Assembly: GCA_900095095.1 (NCBI GenBank)
Contig: FMBT01000293.1
Location: 62,001-126,000 of the forward strand
From: Fragilariopsis cylindrus CCMP1102
Lineage: Eukaryota > Bacillariophyta > Bacillariophyceae > Bacillariales > Bacillariaceae
DNA length: 64,000 bases
Direction: 5' to 3'
Position 1 is the first letter of the stretch, and each line of letters begins with the position of its first letter. The position numbers and the translations under genes are program-made. The notes beneath the pieces are model-generated. The model saw nothing but the letters and a program-made list of their open reading frames with translations, did not search any database and was not told the DNA's origin. Shown here piece after piece: positions 42,056-53,366 of this stretch.

Positions 42056-43703
42056 ATGTCTCGTATGACGACAAGGCGGTGTTGTTCTCCGCATATCTTC
42101 GGTTTGACTAGTAGTAGTACTAGACAGCATATAAAACCTTTTCTTAACTGCTTCTTCCTTCAGTATCGATATTACGGATCATCAACACGTATAATACCAA
42201 TAGCCCTATCATCAAAGAAGTCAACAAAATCCAACACCCGTCCATATAATATATGTGGTAACAATAAAATCAAAATATTGGAATCTAAAGTATCTAATCT
42301 AAACGACGACGAAGACGATACAGGTGGGGTTATCTATACTTGTCGGGATAATAACGGTAAAACGGCGAAAAAAAAAAAGACATAATAACATGGAATGTGA
42401 CAAACCGAAATAAATATCATAATTCCAGCGTACACATACAATTGCAAACTATTAGTAGGAAAATGTTGTCAACATTCCTCCCAGCTCAATATCCTAAAAG
42501 TGTTGCACAGGGTTACCTTGGTTTTGCTTCATTTTGTTTTACAGCCTCAGTTGCTGGATCGGCTGCGATGGTTTTATCAACTCAAACTCTTCTATTGGCA
42601 GTTGGTATTATCGGACAAAATGTTCCACAAGCCTCAATCATGGCGGGTGCATTAAACTGGATTATAAAGGATTTTATGGGACAATTGGGTGGAATCATCT
42701 TTGCAAGTCGGATGGGGAAAACAAAAGCTTTTGATCGTGATCCAAAAAGATGGAGAATGGTATCGGCAATCGCATTAGATAGTGCAACATTGTTAGAAAT
42801 ACTTTCACCACTCTTTCATCAATCATTGATATTACCAGTAGCAAGTATTGCTAATATTGGTAAAAATATTGGCTTCTTAACTGCCAGTGCTAGTAGAGCA
42901 GCACTCCATCAATCCTTGGCGATATCTGGTAATTTAGGAGATGTTACCGCCAAATCTGGATCTCAAAGTATATTAGCTTCTCTTGTTGGAACCTCGTTAG
43001 GTATCGGACTTTCTACGATACTTCAGCATGATACGTTCAACTTTGGGATTTGTTTTATCTGTCTTTCAGCAATCCATCAGGGATGTACATTTATGAGTCT
43101 ACGGAATGTTCCATTGACCCATTTGAATCGACATCGATTACATTTGGTTCTAGAAGAGTATATACAAAGTGGAAACATACTTACCCCTATTGATATTGCT
43201 AAGGTTGAACAATTCATTCCATTCTTATCCAACGATTCCACGCGGAATTGGCTAAATATCGGAAGACCGATGGGAGAGGTTTGTCGAAACCCTAACGATC
43301 TAGAGAAGTGCTTAATGTTAGTACCAGATGAAGAATATTTGATTAAATTTCATAAAAACACCCACGATATTGATCTGATCTATTTCGTTGATTCAACAGA
43401 GAAGGATGTCATCCGTGGTATTATCACGCATACCGAATTCGGCACACGCACCAGCAGATGACGACTACCAGTATAAGTAGTGCTGTGAATACTTCAAATA
43501 ATATGCAACCAGAAGGTTCAAACCAAGAAAAGACCAGCAATAATGAAATGCCATCTAAAGGAATTACACGAGAGACTCATATTGAAGTCGAAGAATGTTT
43601 TCCAAATTTATTTGAGCAGCTTCGTACACAAGGATGGAATATTGGATCTAAAGTCACAAATATTGAGGATAGTAATGCGAGTAGAATACGCATCAAATCT
43701 TGA
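42056..43703 (+). CDS. Root UVB sensitive (RUS)/DUF647 protein, two frame breaks
   Basis: Three frames make one gene. The first (42056-42385) is a basic, Ser/Thr-rich leader that looks like an organelle presequence and ends in a poly-A tract (42368-42379). Dropping one A joins it to the second frame (to 43461). That holds the DUF647 domain: FLPAQYPKSVAQGYLGFASF, ALNWIIKDFMGQLGGIIFASRMG, AIALDSATLLEILSP, SASRAALHQ and AKSGSQSILASLVG. A second shift near 43445-43458 leads to 43458-43703, which carries the C-terminal ECFPNLFEQLRTQGWNIGSKV block shared by RUSF1/C16orf58 and plant RUS proteins. The shifted joins give about 550 residues. Plant RUS1/RUS2 act in plastid-linked UV-B and vitamin B6 responses; a precise role here is unknown. 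The gene converges on ArgRS. Confidence 0.88.
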
Positions 43704-43901
43704 AGTAAATGTGATACAATACTTGTACAGTTGCCGTGGCAACGAGATGCTCCAATGAAAAATTTGCCCGGGATCTCTAACGTTGGTTAATAATGCCAGT
43801 ACACGCACCAAGTACAGCTATCTACATAGATAGATATTATACTAAAATAATACGAAAATGCCGCTACTTTTTTTTGATAGAATTCAACTTAATTTTACAG
43901 T

Positions 43902-46423
43902 TTACAGTCGTTCCACCACTTCTATACCGAGCAACGTTAACAGTAATCGAATCGTACTTGCTGTGGCAGTACATATTGTTAATCGACTTGCTTTGATTTC
44001 GGGCGTCTCAGCATTGTTGACAGAACAACTTTCGTAGAATTTGCTGAATTTCTGAGTCGTCTCAAAAAGATACTCACACATTCTATTCGTATACAACTCT
44101 CGTTCAACTTCTTTCAAAACGTCTGGTAATCTAACAAGATTCCGGATAAGTTCCAGCTCAGCATTATCAGTAATGACAATCGTAGAAGCCTCCGGCCAAT
44201 TGATCTTGTCTGTGCTGTCTTGCTCACTTGCTTTTCGAATAATTCCACAGATTCGTGCATAGGCATATAACATGTACGGCGCAGTGTTACCATTAAGACT
44301 CAACATTCTTTCGTAACTAAACTTGTAGTTCGATTCCCGATTCATTGACAAGTCAGCATATTTTACAGCACCGACGCCTACAATTCTTGCAACTTTATCA
44401 ATTTTGTCATCATCAATGCTTTGATTCTCAGGTCGAGATCTGAGATCTTCGCTTGCAATTCTTACTGATTCATCTAGTAAATCCTTTAGTCTAACAGTAT
44501 CACCAGAACGAGTTGCAAACTTTTTCCCGTCTTCACCCTGTACCAAGCCAAATGGAACATGCTCTAATGTAGACGATTCTGGAACATAACCCGCCAATTC
44601 TGCAGCTGAAAATACCATATTAAAGTGTTGCGCTTGTCCAGAATCCGTTACATATAAGACACGATCGGCCTTTTCCCCTCCATCCTCTCCGGCCATCAAG
44701 ACTCTTTGTCGGATGGCAGCTAAGTCAGTTGTTGCATAGTTAAATCCACCATCAGATTTTCGAATTAGCATGGGCATTGGGCTGCCATCCTTATTTGCGT
44801 ACTAAATTCCCAAAAGAGTCATGAATAGACAAAGGCAAGGTAAGTAATTTGTACATTCGATTCCATTTGAATCAATCATTCATACTATTGCTCATTCAAA
44901 AGAACATACTTATTGCAGTAATTTAACAAGGTGACCAACAACAAAACATAAACATTTTCAAACGATGCATTGTTGCTACTTACGCCATCAAGGAAGACTG
45001 CAGTGGCCCCCTCACTTTGTACGGCAAGACCTTGTCCTTCTAAATCTTCCACAACTTCATTAAGATAGGGATTGTAAAACGACTCACCCCTTTCCGTCAG
45101 ATTCTTTATGTTAAGTGTGTCATATATTTTTTGATATTCAACCCGAGAAGCAGCACAAAGAGCCTTCCAAGCAGCAAGTTCTTCTTCATTGCCAGCTTGT
45201 AACTTGACAACTCCCTCTCGAGCACGTTTCTTGAAATCCTCGTCCCAATCGAATCTTTTCTTAGCCGCCTTATATAGTAAAACTAGATCACCAAGCTCGA
45301 CATCTTGTGATGTTTCGAGAGTTAAAGCAGCAGGATATTCATCTCGTAAGTGTTCAACTAACATACCGAATTGTGTTCCCCAATCTCCCACGTGGTTCAA
45401 CCTAACAACGTCATGGCCTACAAATTCAAGCATATTACTTAGAGTGTCGCCGATAATAGTTGATCTTAAATGTCCAACATGCATTTCTTTTGCGATATTG
45501 GGAGAAGAATAATCGACAACGATTTTTTGTGGATTGGATACTGTAGGTTGTGCCAACCGTCCAGCTGCATCTTCTGCCATGGCTTGTGCAGCCGATGTCA
45601 GGTAATCATTTGTGAATCGTAGATTGATAAAACCCGGTCCAGCGATTTCAGGTTCGCCCATACAATCACCAATTTTTGGTAGTATTGCTTCTGCAATTTT
45701 TGCAGCACATTCTCGAGGGTTCATACCGACATATTTTGATAAACCCATAGCAGCATTTACTTGATAATCACCGAATTCAGCCTTCGTTGCTAGTGTTACC
45801 ATAGTATCTGCTTTGGTAAATGGTTTTGCATTGGCAGCCGCTGCATCACCAATAGCCTGTTTTTCTTCTTCGGTTATAACTTTTTCTTCTACTTCTACTA
45901 CCTCTTCTACTACTACTTTTTCAGCTGACACATCTTCGGTTCCCTGTTTCTTTTTTTTTTTCTTTTTCTGCTTTTTTGGTTTATTTAATTTGGCCAGTGC
46001 AGCACCTCGAGCAACTTCGGCTGGATCGAATAAATCATTCAATGCCTCTAATACAGCCTCTTCGACGAAATCTATACTTTTGATAGTGAAAGCGGGAGTA
46101 GTCACTGTTTCTGTTGTCGTTGTCGACATAAAAAGACGGGATGTTGATGATAATATTGGTGACGATGACGACGGTGTCCTTGCGGATCTGGCAGCAGAAA
46201 AAGTGGTAGTCGGAGTCGATGTTGAAGTCGAAAGTAATCTTACTTGTGCCCTACTATCACGAGCAATACGTTGAATTGGATTCATTGTTATTGCTGCTCG
46301 TCGTCGAGTAACGCCGAAACCATATACACGAGATAATCGAAACATGTTACTGCTTGTACCGATGATGGCCATAATCAGGCAATAGGAACGACTTATCTCC
46401 AGCTTCATAATATTCCCTCCCAC
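43902..46423 (-). CDS. RARS: Arginyl-tRNA synthetase
   Basis: Two exons, 46423-44984 and 44801-43902, with a 182-bp intron, encode 779 residues. The class I aminoacyl-tRNA synthetase joins arginine to tRNA-Arg. The N-terminal Arg tRNA synthetase domain (about 200-290) includes AEFGDYQVNAAM and EIAGPGFINLRF. The HIGH motif is HVGHLRST, preceded by VVDYSSPNIAKEM. GKKFATRSGDTVRLKDLL corresponds to the degenerate KMSKS region, and the anticodon-binding DALR-type helical domain closes the protein (LLTLLGIEVVERL). The first 110 residues are Ser/Thr/Arg-rich with a hydrophobic start, so organelle targeting is likely. A Met at residue 6 is an alternative start, and a downstream Met near 46104 (MSTTTTETV) could make a cytosolic form. 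A poly-Lys run (about 150-160) precedes the domain. Confidence 0.95.
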
Positions 46424-47457
46424 TTACTTATAATCACTTTTGTAGTACAACTTTTTTTTTCTTTAATTACAAATTATTTGGTGTCGTCGTCAACGTCGAT
46501 TATGAAATTAGAAAAATACCTCTTTTCGTATGGTTCCCATCATACTGTGGCAGACACACATCATTAAATCTAAATCTATCAATAATTATGTGGGTGGTGC
46601 GTGAGTTTTCCCAAGTTCTGGGGCGTGCGTAATTCCTCCAAATACCTCCCCCTTTTGTCACGCCCGGCGCGTCCATCGGCCTAATAGTAACTTTGAAACA
46701 CTATTAGTAGTGTACTATTGACGAAGTACTCTTCACTACTTCAAGTTCTTTCATACATAAATACCAGTAGGGTTAAGTACAATTTTTTCATACAAAACCG
46801 TTTGATAGTTTTACGCGAAAAAAGCTCGTTAACTGTTTTACGGGTGAATCGATACTTCAGTAGAAAAAGAGCAGAAGAGTGGTTACATGTCTGCACTACC
46901 GCTGCGTGTTGTCTGGCGACGCTATTAAAATTTATTCTTATATTATTTATTTGTGTCATTAGTATTAACTCCGCATACTACCATTTTCTCCTCCTCCGGT
47001 GTTGTATTTGTCAAGGGATTAATTTGTTGGAAGATACTATTGTAGAGAATATTCAAATTTCATTCCTAGTACTACCCGATATCGAAAGAGCGGAAGTAAC
47101 AACAAACGTTTCGAATTTAGAGTAAGTTTATCTGTAGCTAGTCCTGTATGGGCATTTCTGCGGGTTCGATTATTTTCGCTTATAGCATGGCAGGGTCGCG
47201 TAATTAATTTGGTAGTTTCATATGTTGTCACATAAAAGCATTTGTTAGGAACAATTGTTTTCTTCTCTGAACTCTATTACCGTGGCTCACGATCGCAAAC
47301 CAATTCCTTTTCTTAATGGATTAATTGCATTTAAAAACAGCAACAACAACAACCAAATCTTCTTTTTCGTTTTAATAGAGAATTTAAATTATTTTTCAAA
47401 ATCCCGATTTCCACGACCCGAAAATAAATCAACATATAGTAAAAATAGTCTATTATT
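46424..47457. promoter_or_regulatory. Bidirectional intergenic region, ArgRS and RING-CH genes
   Basis: This 1-kb gap separates divergent genes. The plus-strand frame 46718-47125 is long (135 codons) but has no ATG and no recognisable domain, so I do not call it. The promoter role is inferred from gene orientation. Confidence 0.4.
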
Positions 47458-49640
47458 ATGAGTGGGCATGCTAATACACCCACATCTACTGCTGGAGAGG
47501 GATTCCGACCATTTGCCTCTATGACTGACCGGAACAGAAATGCAAGCGGTTCAAGCCAAAGTGATACCGGTGGTGGTGGTGGTGGAGGTGGTTCTTCTTC
47601 TTCTTCCCATCCAAAACTAACGAAAGTTGTGGACAAAGATGAGGTTGGTAAAGAGAAAGATATTAATAATAATAATAGAGGGAGAGAAAAACAACGTGAG
47701 GGAAGTAGTAGTTTAGAACTTAATCTACCTGCTCGATGTATTAATCCTGCATCCGAAGTTAATTCTCGTCTTGATACACAAGTTGAAGTTCGTGTCTACC
47801 CGTGCAACAACAGTCAAGGTAGTGGAAAGAAGAAGTTTACAACCTTTACAATTAAACCTGAGGTACGTGCGTCTTGCTTTTTGTCTCGTCCCGGTTATTG
47901 GTTATTGGTTATTGAACATAAGAATGATAATGATAACGAATTTTTGAGTAGAGGAATTACAGACCGGAGTGTATATATAAGTGCTAACCTGTTGCGCAAT
48001 TGTTTTTCTTTTTACCATATTCCACTACAGGGAGTAATCATTCAGGGTTCGAATCGAAGCCGTAATGCCAATACGATTGATCTTGGTTCTGAATATGCTA
48101 TGCAGGTTGGACGTAAACTCCAACGATATGAATTATCTGATACTCGTGCTTGTCAGTTATTGGTAACGACTCATGCAAAGAGTTTTTGGGTTGTACCGGC
48201 TCCAGAAGCATTCTCTCGTCATTCTGGAACATGTCGACTACTTGGAGATCGAAAACACCCGCCGGCTCCTCATACACTTCAAGTTGGTGATTTCCTCCGT
48301 GTTGGTTCTGTGGGCGTCGTTGTTATTGAAACTCATAATGGAATAGAAAACCGTGTATTGAGTGAAGAAAAAATTCAAAAAATCATGAAAGACACAACCA
48401 ACAGTAACGCAGGTTTCTTAGATTTGGCAGAAACAGATGGAGGTAAGCAATTTTTCTTCTTTCCTTTCATACTTTCCTTCTTTGAGCACCAACAAGAAAG
48501 TCTGAACAACCTCCTCACTTCAATTTATTTCTTGATGTTTTGTTTACAACAGAAAACTCGGATGACTCTCTGGAGGGAGACACGGAACGCGCAGGTGCTA
48601 GCGGTCGCTCTGGTATGGTAGGAGACAAACCAATTTGTTATATGTGTTTTGATGAAGAAGACACGGAAGCCAATCCATTGATCACTCCCTGTAAATGTAT
48701 TGGAGACACGGCGCATGTCCACGTCGAATGCTTAAGGAAATGGCATACCGCTGAAGCGGATAACCAGGTTTGCTTCCTTTCCTCTGTTGATGCTACGTGC
48801 TCTGTTTGTAGAAGTACTTTCAAATCCGACTTTAAGTTGAAAGATGGCCGACAAATGAAGTTGTTCAAATCGTCACTTGAACCTCCGTATGTTTCACTAC
48901 TTGTTGCAACTAAGCACGAAATGGCACAGCGTTTATTTAACACTCGCTTTCAGCTTTCGTTCAGTACACTTATGAAAGCTGACGGTAAGAACGCAACACG
49001 ACCACTTCTTCTGGGACGTTCGTCTGGATCTGATATGGTCTTAGACTACCGCACAGTATCTGCTCGTCACGCGTCTATCCGTTTTAAGAATGGTGAATTT
49101 ATCTTCACTGATGCCGGTTCGTCGAACGGTTCATACTTGTATTTAAGAAGGCCACTTGAATTGTCTCCATCACAATCCGTGCAATTTCGTCTGGGTAGAT
49201 CGATGATCTCTATGAAAGTTGTCAATAAGTGGAATCGACGGTTGTTACGGGCAGTGCGCCGTACTGGTCAATCTGGAAGTAAAGAAAACGACGAAGACGC
49301 AACTCCGGATGATCGTTCGATTGGTAGCAACGACGATGACATTCGTATCACTGATGGTACCTCTGGTGTTGTAACTCAAAGTATTGCTCGTCGTACTAGA
49401 GAAAGTGTCATGGGTTCGATGCCTCCAGCAGGACAGCTCGCACAGCAATCGGGCAAGCACTTGGATCTTTTGTTTGCTTTAGCTTACCCACAAAAGGTTG
49501 AAAAGGATGCCAGTAATAGTAGATCAAGTAGTATGGCCAGAGTGAAGGAAGATCCCGACGAAGATGGTGCCCCCAGTACTCCCCTCGCAGTCGAAAAGAA
49601 GGAGAAGGATGCAATCGAAGAAATTATCGAATCGAATTGA
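47458..49640 (+). CDS. RING-CH (RINGv) and FHA domain protein, likely E3 ubiquitin ligase
   Basis: Three exons, 47458-47862, 48031-48442 and 48553-49640 (introns 168 and 110 bp), encode 634 residues. The middle of the protein holds a RING-CH finger with C4HC3 spacing: CYMC, CKC, then H-x2-C in VHVECLRKW, and CSVC. It is preceded by a diverged segment (MQVGRKLQRYEL, VGDFLRVGSVGVVVIE) that may be another FHA-like sandwich. After the RING comes a clear FHA domain: LLLGRSSGSDMVL, SARHASIRF and DAGSSNGSYLYLRRP, the phosphothreonine-reading loops. The N-terminus is Gly/Ser-rich and the C-terminus acidic. The architecture suggests an E3 ligase recruited by phosphorylated partners; no membrane helices are seen, unlike MARCH proteins. 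Substrates are unknown. Confidence 0.88.
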
Positions 49641-50216
49641 AATTGAAACCGAATTACGCTGTAGCACCACAAATTGAAAGAAGGGAATGAAATAAAATTA
49701 CTAGTCGTTCTCTTTTCCACCCTCGCCGAATTTATCAAGTTGAAGAAATATTCAATTTGAAACAACAACTAGATCATCACTTATTATTTATTAAACTATT
49801 GAATAGCTCTTTTCTCTACTCCAACTGTTGTTTACAAGTTGAATTTTAGACTATTACTTACTATGCTACTGTCCTTGTTCTATGTATATAGATTATCGAA
49901 GTACTACCTACTACATGTACTTATTGATTTCTACTAGATAGCTAGATAGCACGCAGTATTAACACTACGTACAAGTAGGGAAAAATTCTCCGTGCTTTTT
50001 GCGCGAGGATATCGAAAACAAGCGAATTCTACAGAACGACAGTTTTGAGAATTGGCTGCAAACAAAAAAAAAATTCATAATCAATAAACAACTTCGGCTA
50101 CTTCAGTATTCTTATTTATCTCGCTGACTTCGAAGTACGATTAGAAAAAAGCTATCGGGTAGTGCAGAAAGACAACGCTTTTGTAATATAAACCGTAGAA
50201 AAGACTTATATTCAAG
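49641..50216. other. Intergenic region upstream of CSN6
   Basis: AT-rich 3' flank and promoter. I see no gene or RNA element. Confidence 0.5.
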
Positions 50217-51425
50217 ATGGAGGTTGAACCTACGATAACCGACGAAAGAGGAGGAGGAGAAACTCGCGTTGCCATCCACCCGGTAAGATCTTTAGTTTGT
50301 AGGAATAATAAAAGACAATTATTTTCACATTTGTACCTACGATTGCTAAAAATATGCAAATGGAATTTGCTAATTATTCGTTTTGTTTTCTTCTTTTTCA
50401 CCGCCTGCCTTAATTCGGATTATTAGCTTGCAATTGTCCATATGTCAGACCAATACACAAGAATTTCTTCTGGTGGCTCTCCGTTGGACAAGAACGCACC
50501 CGTTGTGGGTCTGTTGTTTGGATTGTCAGATGGCGAAAACAATAACGATCCCTCATTAAAGACATCAGAAATAATGTCCAACAATGACACCAACACAACC
50601 ACCGCCGCGGAAGGACCGTTCCTTCAAATTCTTGATGCAGATGATATCCCCGTTGAAGTTTCAGATGCGTCGACAATTCAAGTCGACCTACATTTTGCTG
50701 TGTTTTCAAAACACAAGGTAGTTGGATGGTATCGCGTGTCAGGAGAGAACGAAGAACCGACATCCGATGATTTGTTGATCACAAAAACCTTAAAGGATCA
50801 TTATGCCGCCTCTGATTCGTTCTGTTTTTGTTTACTCAAAGTTCAATCGAAAAAGAAAGATAATGGAGACGAGGATGAGATGAAAATGTCGGAGGACGCA
50901 GCAGCAACAGATACATTGAGTAAGGATTTGCCTATCAACCTGTATGAGGTTCATAATATCCAAAACACACCAATCTTGGTCGGATTATCAAACTGGCAAT
51001 TGGAGACGTCTCCATCGGAAAGAATTTCTATTGAACGCGTAATGAAAGCCCCTTCATCGGAATTGGGTGACGGAATAAGCCCGTCAAATAATCCCTACAT
51101 CATTGAAACGAAGGTAATGCAACATTCGTTGACAAGTATGAAGGATCGTGTACAAGTTTTGGTATCGTATCTTGAAGATGTACAAATAGGAAAAATTACG
51201 GCAAATCCTACCGTATTACGTCAGATCCAACAAATCGTGGTTTCGTTGGGTCCACTTTCAAGTCTAGCAGCCACAACCAATGAAGGGGAAGAAGAGGATG
51301 TACAAATGTTAGCTCATTTAGCAATTGTTGCTCGGACTGTAAATACAATTCAATCCTACACTGAAAAATTCCGTGTAGTGAATGAAAGCCGTACTCTATC
51401 GAAAGAAATGCGACGTGCATTTTAA
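50217..51425 (+). CDS. CSN6: COP9 signalosome subunit 6 (CSN6)
   Basis: Two exons, 50217-50282 and 50427-51425, with a 144-bp intron, give 354 residues. The MPN domain starts at TRVAIHPLAIVHMSDQYTR and VVGLLFGLSDG and continues to KHKVVGWYRVSG, the position of the GWY motif in CSN6. It lacks the JAMM zinc-binding His residues, as expected for the non-catalytic partner of CSN5. The C-terminal helical part (about 225-354), from SLTSMKDRVQVLVSYLEDV to KEMRRAF, matches the CSN6 tail that enters the signalosome helical bundle. The complex removes NEDD8 from cullins. An acidic Lys/Glu insert (about 150-175) is a local addition. Splicing joins VAIHP to LAIV, so exon 1 alone is only 22 codons. Confidence 0.93.
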
Positions 51426-52067
51426 TTGATTGATTAATTAAAAAAGAGAAGAAGAAAAACTACTGACAATAATAACAAAAGAAAGCATGATAAGCACGGA
51501 TCAGGGGTGGGTTTGTCGGGGAATAAATTCCAGCACAACCGAATATATATATTACAACTATCGTTTCGAACTCTAAAAAGAACTACCTGAAAACATCATC
51601 ATCGTCGTCATGATTTTTCGTTGAGACGAATTACTACTAGATATAAAATTTATAGAATATTGATTTACTGTATATTACGATTGATTTGGTATGAGATATG
51701 TAGTATAGCATCATTGATAACATAGATGAGATAGTATTACAAAAATGAAATGTGAATGAATAATATTGATACTCTCTGGTAAAGAAATTAAACAGTACGT
51801 ATTGCTTGAGGGGGTGGTGGTTCAAACTCATTAACTTTTCCATCGAAGAATAATGGTAAGATGACATAAATGTGCTTACTAACTGCGTTCTTGACTGTGC
51901 TTCCTGTCTTTTAAATAGGAGCTATGCGAACATGTATGTTTTACTGGTTTGACTCATAGTACCGTAGTGATCTACAAATACCAAATAGCAAGTTTATTGT
52001 CTAACATTTTTCTCTTATATAATGATATTATACTATAAAATCTACTACACATCAAAGGAAATTAAAA
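51426..52067. other. Intergenic region upstream of tRNA-Ala
   Basis: CSN6 3' flank and AT-rich sequence. Nothing else is recognised. Confidence 0.5.
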
Positions 52068-52139
52068 GGGGGTGTAACTCAGGGGTAGAGTGGTCGCTTT
52101 GCATGCGACAAGTCGCAGGTTCGATTCCTGCCTCCTCCA
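52068..52139 (+). tRNA. tRNA-Ala (anticodon TGC)
   Basis: A complete cloverleaf is visible. The D arm is ACTC/GAGT, the anticodon stem GTCGC/GCGAC with loop TTTGCAT (anticodon TGC, alanine), and the T arm GCAGG-TTCGATT-CCTGC. The acceptor stem is GGGGGTG against CTCCTCC with discriminator A. It includes the G3:U70 pair that identifies tRNA-Ala, and a T:T mismatch at 6:67. There is no intron and no encoded CCA. The internal box B (GGTTCGATTCC) is intact. Confidence 0.95.
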
Positions 52140-52140
52140 C

Positions 52141-52146
52141 TTTTTT
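52141..52146 (+). terminator. RNA polymerase III terminator
   Basis: A run of six T follows the tRNA-Ala gene by one base, the usual polymerase III stop signal. Confidence 0.8.
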
Positions 52147-53366
52147 ACGTTTTGCATCATCATAAAATAAATTTGTGTCATCTTTTTTGTATCTCATATT
52201 ATAATATGTATTATCATCTTTACGCACCCAGTAAGGCAAATAGATTTTTTTTGTTTCCACTTATTTTTTGTCCAAATTGTGGATGGTGGTGGTGGGGGTG
52301 GTGTTATGTTCTTAGCTTACATACATGCATCTGTTGTTTTTTAGATACTTGCAAGCATGATTTAACAACAACATGGATCAAGAAAGCTGATGGGGTCTTG
52401 TTTGCTACTGGTGAACCCAAGCTTCCAGACAAGCTGAAGTACCTTTATCCCCAGGTTGTTGACAGTTGGTTTATTCATCAACAATACTTCATATTTATCA
52501 ATAATCCCCATCAATGTTATTCTTCATTGCTGCCCTCAAAGTTGTTGTCTTCTTCTTATCCATTGGAGGAGGAGTATTTATCCATTCAATTCAGATTGTT
52601 GATGGTATGCCTTCTTTGTGGAGCAGCATCTGTCCCATAGAAGTGTAATAACTAAGGCATCTAGTAGTGTCTGTGAACAGATTCAATTAAATTTTCATCC
52701 TCGTTCATTATTTCAATATATTATACGATTCAATTTATTTTAAGTACAATGTCTACAAATTGATCAGTTTTCTGTTCAAAAGAAGGTTCAAGTACATCAA
52801 GTGTGTGCTATTTTGAGCTGATGATTATGGTGCATGTAGGTAAGATTTAAGATTCACAATTCTAATATAATATAATATTTTGATTCCCCAGCCAGCAACA
52901 CTATTCATATAGAGTAGCTACACTACGCAAAGTAGCTAGCTAGAGATGTTACTATTCATTACATAATATCATACGGTAGATAGCCTCAATATCATAGATA
53001 GCCTCAATACTCAATATAATCCTAAATGTGAGAATTTATAAGATAGATTCTTTGATTTCTTACTTCCAAATTCTCATATTTGTGTGAGATTTGAGTCGTG
53101 AGGCTAGAGCTTAGTTTATTGGTACTACGCAGTAGCTAGTATTAGTACAGTACGTTTGAACGTAGCGTAGCGCTCAGTACTGTACAACAACATGATAATA
53201 AAAGTTGAAAGCAGATTTCTATTGACACAATTCGAGATGTTTATTTATGTGTTGCTTGGAAAGTTTCACAAGATCATCCGCATAAAATCGGAAATTGTTC
53301 ATCCATCTTTGCATTCATACCTGGTGACATCTATTTAAATAGATACGATTATTTGAAGAACGAACC
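52147..53366. other. Intergenic region
   Basis: No gene is called. A 162-codon plus frame (52152-52640) includes a less AT-rich part, but nothing is recognisable. A 15-base direct repeat (TAGATAGCCTCAATA) lies at about 52977-53012. CTAGCTAG and GTAC-rich palindromic patches lie near 52925-52945 and 53140-53185. Confidence 0.45.

Noticed and set aside
43458-43703. Separate small gene starting at an ATGA overlap
   Set aside because: Its sequence is the C-terminal block of the RUS family, so it is the end of the upstream gene after a frame shift.
46718-47125. 135-codon plus-strand frame between ArgRS and the RING-CH gene
   Set aside because: It contains no ATG, has no recognisable domain, and lies in the promoter gap.
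52045-52260. Minus-strand 71-codon frame containing EEAGIEPATCRMQSDHSTPELHP
   Set aside because: It is the antisense translation of the tRNA-Ala gene, a well-known false protein.
52152-52640. 162-codon plus-strand frame after the tRNA
   Set aside because: Low-complexity Trp and Cys codons, no family match I recognise, no splice support.
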